In this document: piece after piece, positions 1-4,908 of the stretch | How the letters are laid out: each line of letters begins with the position of its first letter | Position numbering within the stretch: position 1 is the first letter of the stretch | From: CAZUCD01 sp964618855 | GTDB taxonomy: Bacteria; Sumerlaeota; Sumerlaeia; SLMS01; JANRJK01 | Length of the DNA: 6,002 nucleotides | Assembly: GCA_964618855.1 (NCBI GenBank) | Contig: CAZUCD010000197.1 | Location: forward strand, 1 to 6,002 | Direction: 5' to 3' | Program-made: the position numbers and the translations under genes | The notes under the pieces: generated by a model | Seen by the model: the letters and a program-made list of their open reading frames with translations, nothing else | Database searches by the model: none | Told to the model about the DNA's origin: nothing

Positions 1-120
1 TCGGGAGCTCCGACCTTGCCTGAACCCTGGCATGCGACCTTCCCCCCTGCCGTTCGACGGAGGGCGACACCTGGCACACGGCCAATCGCATCGTCGCATC
101 CCGTCACCGTTCGACTTCGT

Positions 121-149
121 TGCAGGCCTGCGACTGTCGCAGGCCTGCA
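121..149. repeat. Perfect 13-bp inverted repeat with 3-base loop
   Basis: The arm at 121-133 (TGCAGGCCTGCGA) is exactly complementary to the arm at 137-149, leaving only CTG between them. Each arm also contains the self-complementary core GCAGGCCTGC. This could be a cruciform or binding site, or the first hairpin of a transcript end, since a second hairpin with a T tract follows 5 bases later. By itself it has no adjacent T run on either strand, so it is not a canonical terminator alone. Confidence 0.75.
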
Positions 150-153
150 TGCC

Positions 154-181
154 CCCGAGAGGCGATTTTTCGGGCTTTTTT
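154..181 (+). terminator. Probable rho-independent terminator, plus strand
   Basis: CCCGA at 154-158 pairs with TCGGG at 170-174, and six T residues follow at 176-181. A further outer pairing, CATGC (148-152) with GCATG (182-186), is possible. The stem is short for such GC-rich DNA, but the T run is the clearest in the first 600 bases and points along the plus strand. It would serve a gene ending at or before the left edge (possible stop at 21-23) and separate it from the STAS gene downstream. Confidence 0.4.
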
Positions 182-195
182 GCATGTTTCGACAG

Positions 196-243
196 GCCCG
201 GGTGTTGCTCCCTTGGGGGAGCGCAACATCGCGGAGCCCGGGT
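196..243. repeat. Composite hairpin with CCCGGG arms
   Basis: GCCCGGGT occurs at 196-203 and again at 236-243. Because CCCGGG is its own complement, the two copies can pair. Enclosed between them, GTTGCTCCC (204-212) pairs with the segment 217-227, with a two-base bulge and a TTGG loop. The result is a two-tier stem of about 46 bases. No function is assigned. Confidence 0.5.
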
Positions 244-323
244 CCACCCCCCTCGGTCGGGACCGGTCCTGCGGAGGCGGAGGAGTACGCGGGAACGGGG
301 CCGGATAGGGCCTCGTAATGTGT

Positions 324-379
324 TACCGGCGGCGCACCGAAGATGACACTTCGGATAGACATGTTTGGCGCCACCGGTG
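324..379 (+). promoter_or_regulatory. Two-tier stem-loop in putative STAS gene leader
   Basis: An outer stem pairs 325-335 with 368-378: eleven positions, one C/A mismatch, and a possible extra T-G closing pair. It encloses a perfect 6-bp hairpin, CCGAAG (337-342) with CTTCGG (349-354), loop ATGACA. Thirteen bases (355-367) remain single-stranded inside the outer stem. If transcription of the STAS gene starts upstream, this sits in its 5' untranslated leader. It did not match by eye the conserved cores of cobalamin, SAM, glycine or cyclic-di-GMP riboswitches, so no ligand is proposed. The plus strand is chosen only because of the gene downstream. Confidence 0.35.
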
Positions 380-431
380 GGAGAAAGTACCAGCGGCAGT
401 TGGGAGACATCATAGCGCTTCCCCCGGAGGT

Positions 432-465
432 GAGGCCCCGGCAGACGCAGAGCTGCCGGGGTCTC
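432..465 (+). promoter_or_regulatory. Strong hairpin upstream of STAS gene
   Basis: Positions 432-444 (GAGGCCCCGGCAG) pair over 13 positions with 453-465, with one G-T wobble and an 8-base loop. Immediately downstream a shorter pairing, CTCC (463-466) with GGAG (475-478), would compete for the 3' end of this stem. It would also bury the only purine-rich ribosome-binding-like sequence in the leader, GGGAG at 474-478. A switching role is conceivable but rests on pairing alone. The T-rich TCTTTT at 481-486 lies too far from the stem for a canonical terminator. Confidence 0.35.
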
Positions 466-621
466 CGCACTTCGGGAGTCTCTTTTGTGGAAAGTCTCAA
501 CTCTGCCCCGGCCGACGTCCGGCGTAACCATGGGCACATCAGCGCTTTGCCAGACGCGTGGCTTGGCATCCAAAGTGCATTCTATTGTGGGTTGGGCCAC
601 TGTTCCTCCTGCTCCCCTCCC

Positions 622-981
622 ATGACCGCCCCCTTCGCTCCCACCATAATTGTTCTCTCCGGCCCCGCCCTCGATGCCGATGCGCTGATCAGGCTCCAGG
701 CACATCTCGATGCCGGGCTCATGATCGGCCAGCCCCACTTCGTGATCGACTGCCGTTACGTCGACGTGGCCGGTCCCGACTTCGCCAACCTGCTGCGGAA
801 GTACACGCGCAAGTGCCTCAACGCCGGTGGTGGCCTGCGTGTCACTGGCCTCAACCTGCCGATCGTCAAGCTGCTCGACATAACGCACGTCAAGCGCTCG
901 GTCGAGACGTCCTCGGACATCTCGTCGGCCATGAACAGCCTCCGCCGCCCCTCGCGAGAGCCCCTCGTCGCAGCCTGCTAA
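622..981 (+). CDS. STAS-domain protein, SpoIIAA/anti-sigma antagonist-like
   Basis: A 119-residue protein with the size and pattern of a single STAS domain. A first beta strand (about residues 9-13, IIVLS) precedes a helix and the strand HFVIDCRYVD (39-48). Then comes the helix-start loop D48-V-A-G-P52, a helix (53-66), GGGLRVTGL (69-77) and a final helix region IVKLLDITHV (81-90). STAS proteins of the SpoIIAA type bind an anti-sigma kinase in the cytoplasm and are switched by phosphorylation of a Ser in a D-S-S-G loop. Here the loop reads D-V-A-G, so that Ser is absent. No kinase or phosphatase partner is in the window. The ATG at 622 is chosen because the domain begins eight residues later and third-position GC rises there (about 67% in the preceding 45 codons, about 80% after, counted by hand). 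However, it has no Shine-Dalgarno and sits in a C/T tract. The alternative GTG at 487 has GGGAG eight bases upstream and would add 45 residues. The stop is TAA. Family call moderately sure, role uncertain. Confidence 0.7.
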   Translation: MTAPFAPTIIVLSGPALDADALIRLQAHLDAGLMIGQPHFVIDCRYVDVAGPDFANLLRKYTRKCLNAGGGLRVTGLNLPIVKLLDITHVKRSVETSSDISSAMNSLRRPSREPLVAAC

Positions 982-1088
982 AGGCAGGGGCCAGCGGGCG
1001 GGTGCCGGATGGTTGAACCCGGTTCCATGACCGAGCCCCTTGAGAGCCCACTCCTGCCTGTTTCGGCGGCTCTGCCGCCCCCCGGTCC
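982..1088. other. Convergent intergenic gap with inverted repeats
   Basis: This is the gap between two genes that end toward each other. AGGCAGG at 982-988 pairs with CCTGCCT at 1053-1059 (nine pairs counting inner G-T and G-C), followed by GTTT. Next to the helicase stop, GGCGGC (1065-1070) and GCCGCC (1074-1079) form a tight hairpin with loop TCT. Either could help end transcription, but neither is followed by a real T tract, so this is a possible shared termination region rather than a called terminator. Confidence 0.35.
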
Positions 1089-3314
1089 CTAGTCCGTCGC
1101 CTCCAGGGTGATCGGCGCTTGGCGCGCGACGAAAGACTGTTCGCGGCCCGAGTCGAAGATGACCTCGATCCTCTGGGAACCGACGCGGCCACTGACCTGT
1201 GAGACCTCTCCGGCGCCAAGGTAGCGGTGCACGACGCGCATGCCGCGCTTGAAGTCGATGTGCACACCGGACGCCGGCGTTGTGGCAGGGGCCCGCGAGG
1301 CGAACAGCCGCGGCGCGGGGCCGCCCTTCTCGCCCTCGGCACCCCAGGAGTACGGCAGCTCCCGCTTCAGCAGCCGCACGGACGCCGAAGAGAGGACGTC
1401 CGGCTGCAGCTCCGACAGGAAACGCGAGGGCTCGGTCGGGATGTAGCCCGATCCGTAGGAGAGCCGCCGCGAGGCGCGCGACAGGTGCAGGCGTTCGCGG
1501 GCCCGAGTCAGCGCCACGTACATCAGCCGCCGCTCCTCCTCCAGCCCCGTCTCGCTGAAACCGTCCAGCGCGCGCGAGTTGGGGAACACCCCCTCGTCGA
1601 GCCCGATGATGAACACGACGCGGTACTCCAACCCCTTGGCGTTGTGGATCGAGAGCAGGCTCACGGCGGCCTCCTCGTCCTCCGCCGCCGTCGTCGAGTC
1701 GAGCGAGAGGGTGCGAAGGAAGTCCCCGGGCCCGTGCGCCTCCTCGTTGGCCTCGAACTCCTTTGCGACGCGCATCAACTCGCCGATGTTCTCCATACGC
1801 GCGGCGCCGTCGATCGACTTCACGTCGCCGATGGCCTCCTCGCGGTAGCGCGTGTCGATCATGACGCGTTCAAGCATGGCGGACGCTGTCAGGCTGGGGG
1901 CGTCGGCGATCCAGCCATCGATGGCGGTGAGGAACCCGAGCAGGCCGGCACGTGCCTTGGCGCCGATGAGGTTCTCCCGCACGGCGGCCCACGCGGCGTC
2001 CACCAAAGGCAGCCCGCGCTTGAGCGCGAGCTCCTGCACGACGGACAGCGCCTTGTCCCCGGCTCCTCGCTTGGGCACGTTCATCACGCGCTCGAAGGCG
2101 AGGTCGTCCGCCGGGTTCACGGCAAGCCGCACGAAGCCCAGCACGTCCTTGATTTCCGCCCGGTCGTAGAACTTGATCCCTCCAATGATCTTGTAGGGAA
2201 TCCGCATCGCCCGGAGCGCGTCCTCGACCGGGCGCGAGAGCCGGTGGCTGCGGTAGAAGACCGCGATGTCGGTGGGGGAGAACTCACCTGACTGGAGGAG
2301 CCGCTCGATGTCCCCCGCGACCAGCATCCCCTCGTGCCGGTCGTCCTCGCCCTTGCGGTATTCGAGTGGCAGCCCATCGCCGAGGTCCGTGAACAGCGTC
2401 TTGCCGAGGCGCTGCGTGTTGTGCGCGATCACCCCTGAGGCCGCGCGCAGGATCAGCCCCGTGCTTCGGTAGTTCTGCTCCAGCCTGACGATTTTCGTGT
2501 CCGGGAACGACTTCGAGAAATCGAGAAGGTTGGTGATGTCCGCCCCGCGCCAGGAGTAGATCGCCTGATCCTCGTCCCCGACCACCGCGATGTTGTTGTG
2601 GTCCTGTGCGAGCAGCTTCGTCAGGAGGAACTGGCCGTGGTTCGTGTCCTGGTACTCGTCCACGAGCAGGTACTGGAACCGCCGCGCCCACGATTGGCGG
2701 ACCTCGTCGTTGGACTGGAACAGGCGCACCGTGCGGAAGATCAGGTCCTCGATGTCGAGGGACTTGTTCTTCTGGAGAATCTCCTCGTAGAGGGCGTAGA
2801 GTGAAGGGTAGGGGATCCTCTCGTCCGCGAACTCCTCCTCCGTGTCCTTGGGCTCCAGGAGCTTCATCTTCGCGATTTGTATGAACTGGTGAACCTGCGA
2901 CGGCTTGACGAGCTTTTCGCTGATGTCGAGCCGCGCCATGGCCTGTTTCACGGCCTGGAGTTGGTCGCCCTCGTCGAGGATGAGAAAGTTGCGGTCGAGG
3001 CCGGCCGCGGCGGCATCCCGCCTCAGGATCATCGCGCACCGGGCGTGGAACGTGCCTATCGGCAGCAGTGTGTTCCCCGCCAGCCCGAGGATGCGGTGGA
3101 CACGTTCGCGCATCTCGCGCGCCGCCTTGTTGGTGAACGTCACCGCGAGGATGTCCCCCAGCGGGATGCCTACCTCGCGGTGCAGGAACGCGATCCGGTA
3201 CGTTATGACGCGCGTCTTCCCGCTGCCCGCCCCGGCGATGATCATGAGGGGGCCGCCGAGGTAGGTCACCGCCTCCTGCTGGGGAGGATTCAGGTTCGCG
3301 ATCAGGTCTCTCAT
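1089..3314 (-). CDS. pcrA: ATP-dependent DNA helicase, PcrA/UvrD family
   Basis: Superfamily 1A 3'-5' DNA helicase of 741 residues from the ATG at 3314, the usual size for PcrA/UvrD. It unwinds DNA in nucleotide excision repair, mismatch repair and clearance of replication and transcription conflicts. All motifs are present in order: Q motif LNPPQQEAV (8-16), Walker A GAGSGKT (28-34), Ia (57-72), GTFHA (87-91), motif II VDEYQDTN (218-225), motif III GDEDQAIYSWRGAD (246-259), motif IV LEQNYRST (278-285), motif V SIHNAKGLEY (555-564) and motif VI EEERRLMYVALTRARERL (592-609). The last 55 or so residues form the Tudor-like PcrA tail (VVHRYLGAGEV, VIFDSG), known in PcrA to contact RNA polymerase. 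An in-frame ATG at 3377 would add 21 residues (MGRPGDFRVPS...) that the family lacks. Both starts have only distant purine-rich upstream sequences, so the start is chosen by homology. The stop is TAG. The gene looks intact, faces the STAS gene and appears to be a separate unit. Confidence 0.95.
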   Translation of the reverse strand: MRDLIANLNPPQQEAVTYLGGPLMIIAGAGSGKTRVITYRIAFLHREVGIPLGDILAVTFTNKAAREMRERVHRILGLAGNTLLPIGTFHARCAMILRRDAAAAGLDRNFLILDEGDQLQAVKQAMARLDISEKLVKPSQVHQFIQIAKMKLLEPKDTEEEFADERIPYPSLYALYEEILQKNKSLDIEDLIFRTVRLFQSNDEVRQSWARRFQYLLVDEYQDTNHGQFLLTKLLAQDHNNIAVVGDEDQAIYSWRGADITNLLDFSKSFPDTKIVRLEQNYRSTGLILRAASGVIAHNTQRLGKTLFTDLGDGLPLEYRKGEDDRHEGMLVAGDIERLLQSGEFSPTDIAVFYRSHRLSRPVEDALRAMRIPYKIIGGIKFYDRAEIKDVLGFVRLAVNPADDLAFERVMNVPKRGAGDKALSVVQELALKRGLPLVDAAWAAVRENLIGAKARAGLLGFLTAIDGWIADAPSLTASAMLERVMIDTRYREEAIGDVKSIDGAARMENIGELMRVAKEFEANEEAHGPGDFLRTLSLDSTTAAEDEEAAVSLLSIHNAKGLEYRVVFIIGLDEGVFPNSRALDGFSETGLEEERRLMYVALTRARERLHLSRASRRLSYGSGYIPTEPSRFLSELQPDVLSSASVRLLKRELPYSWGAEGEKGGPAPRLFASRAPATTPASGVHIDFKRGMRVVHRYLGAGEVSQVSGRVGSQRIEVIFDSGREQSFVARQAPITLEATD

Positions 3315-3434
3315 GGGGCGGGGACTCTCTCCCGCTGGTGTCGCGGAAGGCACGCGGAAATCGCCGGGCCGGCCCATGCTAAAAAAACTTCACCGCGCGT
3401 TGAAGATAATGGAGCAGCCCGCCGTAACACTCAA

Positions 3435-3574
3435 TGGGCGGCTTGCTGCACTGTGGCTCCTGCCGCCCAGGCCTTAAGGGGACACATCGGGACGATCCGC
3501 GGGGTGATCGACGTTCCGATGCGCCCGAACTCCGGCGGCGTGCGCCTTGTGGCACGCCGCCGGCTTTTATTTTG
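3435..3574 (+). ncRNA. Candidate structured small RNA with own terminator
   Basis: Three stem-loops follow one another on the plus strand between two minus-strand genes. In the first, TGGGCGGC (3435-3442) pairs with GCCGCCCA (3462-3469). In the second, CATCGGGACG (3485-3494) pairs with 3512-3521 (ten pairs, one G-T). The third is the terminator at 3532-3563 with its T tract ending at 3573. The terminator has no protein gene upstream on its strand, which suggests a short plus-strand transcript starting somewhere in about 3380-3435, divergent from the helicase. TTGAAG at 3400-3405 could be a -35 element, but no good -10 follows. A 22-codon frame (ATG 3409, TAA 3475-3477, encoding MEQPAVTLNGRL...) lies at the 5' end. 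It could be a leader peptide or chance. The 5' end is unknown and the boundaries given are those of the hairpins. No match to 6S, SRP, tmRNA or RNase P RNA signatures was seen by eye. Confidence 0.4.
3532..3574 (+). terminator. Strong rho-independent terminator, plus strand
   Basis: CCGGCGGCGTGC (3532-3543) pairs perfectly over 12 bases with 3552-3563, loop GCCTTGTG. CTTTTATTTTG follows directly at 3564-3574. Read on the minus strand the hairpin is followed by AGTTCGGGCG, with no T run, so the orientation is plus only. Both flanking genes run on the minus strand, which makes this terminator an orphan. It could instead stop antisense transcription from entering the 3' end of the ypdA-like gene. 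Confidence 0.8.
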
Positions 3575-3661
3575 CAGCGTCCCCGCCGAGCAAGACCCCG
3601 AGCATCCCTTCCATCCAGGGAAGTGGCGCGGGCGCCTTCCCGGCCGCGACGCAGGGGGTGA

Positions 3662-4663
3662 CTACCCTCGCGCTGACCCCCGGAGCCCCGCCACGATCAG
3701 GTCGCCGTGGTGGCGCATCGTCTCGATGAAGATCTGGCCGTTGATGTTCCCGGCTGTGATGACCCCGGCGACATGGATGCCGGGCACATTGGACTCCAGA
3801 GTCGCAGAGTCGTGTTCGGGGCGTCCGGTGGCCGGGTCGCTCCTTATTCCCAGGTTCGACAGGAATCCCGTCGGGGGGTCGTATCCAATCAGGGGCAGCA
3901 CGAAGTCGTTGGGCACTTCGACCTCGCTCCCGCCGGCGAGGCAGAGCCTGACCGAGAGCGGAGCAATCTCCACGACGGTAGCATGGAGGTGAGCGGAAAT
4001 CTCCCCCCGCATGATGCGGTTGTCGATGTCGGGTCGAAGCCAGTACTTGATGCTGCGGCTGTGGAGGGTCGGCCCCCGGTGCACGACGGTGACCTGCGCG
4101 CCGGCACGATGCAGCAGGAGCGCCGTCTCCACGGCGCTGTTGCTGCCGCCGACAACCATCACCCGCGTCCCCGCGTAGCGCGCGGCCTCCGTGAATCGCC
4201 GGTGCACCTTCGGCAGGTCCTCGCCGACCGCACCCAGGCGCCGCGTGTTCTCCCAGGCCCCCGGGGCGACCACGATCCTGCGTGCGCGGTGCACCTCGTT
4301 GGCGCATCCGTTGCGCTGGCACGCAATGGCGAAGGTCCCGTCCCCCCCGCGGACCGCGGACTTCACCTCCGTGTACGGTCGGACGTCGATCCCATGGAAG
4401 CGCGCGAACCCGGCGAGGTAGTTCAGGTACTCGGCGCGCGTCGGCTTCTCCTCCGCGCTCATCAAGGGAAAGCCGCACAGTTCGAGGTTTCGGCTCGTGC
4501 TGAAGAAGCGAAGGTTGGTGGGGTACTCGGAGATGTTCGACCCGATGCAGCCCTTCTCCAGCACGAGGACGGATTGCCCGGCGCGCATCAGCGTGAGCGC
4601 CGTCGCCAGTCCGCTCGGGCCTGCGCCGATCACCGCGAAGTCTGGAATCTCACCGATGTTCAA
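3662..4663 (-). CDS. ypdA: YpdA-family FAD/NADPH oxidoreductase, putative bacillithiol-disulfide reductase
   Basis: A 333-residue two-dinucleotide-fold flavoprotein whose length and landmarks fit YpdA (about 325-330 residues). These are the FAD motif VIGAGPSG (11-18) with acidic E36, the YPT-x4-FFS segment (47-55), GEDLPKV (147-153), the second nucleotide motif VVGGSNSAVETA (170-181), VTVVHRG (191-197), SIKYWLRPD (204-212), PNDFVLPLIGYDP (251-263) and the C-terminal VAGVITAGNINGQIFIE (298-314). YpdA of Firmicutes is known to reduce bacillithiol disulfide with NADPH in the cytoplasm. The thioredoxin-reductase CxxC is absent, as expected for the family. The Cys that follows GxGP in staphylococcal YpdA (Cys14 there) is Ser17 here. 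The start is a TTG at 4663, preceded by GGTGAAGG three bases away and by an in-frame TGA at 4672-4670, so no longer start exists. The stop is TAG. It could also be a related flavin reductase of unknown thiol specificity. Confidence 0.8.
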   Translation of the reverse strand: MNIGEIPDFAVIGAGPSGLATALTLMRAGQSVLVLEKGCIGSNISEYPTNLRFFSTSRNLELCGFPLMSAEEKPTRAEYLNYLAGFARFHGIDVRPYTEVKSAVRGGDGTFAIACQRNGCANEVHRARRIVVAPGAWENTRRLGAVGEDLPKVHRRFTEAARYAGTRVMVVGGSNSAVETALLLHRAGAQVTVVHRGPTLHSRSIKYWLRPDIDNRIMRGEISAHLHATVVEIAPLSVRLCLAGGSEVEVPNDFVLPLIGYDPPTGFLSNLGIRSDPATGRPEHDSATLESNVPGIHVAGVITAGNINGQIFIETMRHHGDLIVAGLRGSARG

Positions 4664-4674
4664 TGGCCTTCACC
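4664..4674 (-). promoter_or_regulatory. Ribosome binding site setting the TTG start
   Basis: On the minus strand GGTGAAGG (4674-4667) is followed by CCA and then TTG. The in-frame TGA inside this sequence (4672-4670) rules out any upstream start. The next usable start, a GTG about ten codons in, would cut off the first strand of the FAD fold, so TTG is the only start that keeps the domain whole. Confidence 0.6.
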
Positions 4675-4908
4675 GTGGGGAGTCTGAGGCGGATTCAAGG
4701 CGACCCAACCTGCGCCGCGGTCCAGGGGTCTGGTGGCGCAAGGGTGGGACCTGCCGGATGTCGCGGGCCTGCAACGCCACGACCCCCGTCGCCGCCCCAG
4801 CCAAGTCAGGTGCAAATTGCTTGCCGACAGCGGGGTAAGAGGCAAATGTTCAACTTCTCACGGCCAAACCGACCGGCGGAACACTCGCACAACACAGGGA
4901 CGACTCCG
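4675..4908. other. Divergent intergenic region
   Basis: This spacer between the leftward ypdA-like gene and the rightward secreted-protein gene should hold promoters for both. No convincing -35/-10 pair was found. TTGCCG at 4821-4826, with AAATGT 17 bases later, is the nearest and is poor. A modest hairpin pairs TGCGCCGC (4711-4718) with GTGGCGCA (4733-4740), with one G-T pair. AGGGA at 4896-4900, eight bases before the ATG at 4909, is a good ribosome binding site for the rightward gene. The short minus-strand frame across 4660-4845 is Arg-rich and looks noncoding. Confidence 0.4.

Larger units (their letters stand above)
1..621. other. Hairpin-rich region without a convincing gene
   Basis: No reading frame here looks like a real protein. 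The open frames that cross it are low-complexity Arg/Pro/Gly-rich translations typical of GC-rich noncoding DNA, and they overlap one another. The stretch instead holds five inverted repeats, listed separately. In the third forward frame a TGA stop lies at 21-23 after an open stretch from the edge, so a plus-strand gene could end there and use the terminator-like element at 154-181. On the minus strand an ATG at 33-31 is preceded by a purine-rich GGGGGGAAGG and stays open to the edge, so a leftward gene start is equally possible. The few visible codons cannot separate the two. Confidence 0.55.

Noticed and set aside
16..346. Overlapping plus-strand frames of 62-104 residues
   Set aside because: They overlap each other in different frames over hairpin DNA, and their composition is that of random GC-rich sequence.
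250..420. Cobalamin or other known riboswitch in the STAS leader
   Set aside because: The conserved box sequences of the common classes were not found by eye; only generic stems are present.
343..621. Upstream in-frame extension of the STAS protein from the ATG at 343
   Set aside because: It would be translated through the two strong hairpins, the extension has no domain pattern, and third-position GC is lower than in the STAS core.
1227..2291. 354-residue plus-strand frame opposite the helicase
   Set aside because: It is Arg/Gly/His-rich and low in complexity, and it lies wholly opposite a helicase with every catalytic motif. It is a mirror frame expected in GC-rich DNA.
3434..3661. 75-residue plus-strand frame in the gap between helicase and ypdA-like genes
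   Set aside because: It reads straight through the strong terminator, is Arg-rich, and has no ribosome binding site.
3841..3870. GGTTCGA sequence resembling a tRNA T-loop
   Set aside because: It lies within the ypdA-like coding sequence and has no acceptor or anticodon arms around it.
2877..3992. 371-residue plus-strand frame across the helicase start, the gap and the ypdA-like gene
   Set aside because: It spans the 12-bp terminator hairpin and runs antisense to two well-supported proteins, and its translation has no recognisable domain.
3567..4478. 303-residue minus-strand frame overlapping the ypdA-like gene
   Set aside because: It is a shifted frame on the same strand as a protein with both dinucleotide motifs, and its translation is Arg/Pro/Gly-rich.
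4821..4849. Sigma-70-like promoter TTGCCG / AAATGT before the secreted-protein gene
   Set aside because: The -10 matches the consensus at only two positions, which is no better than chance.
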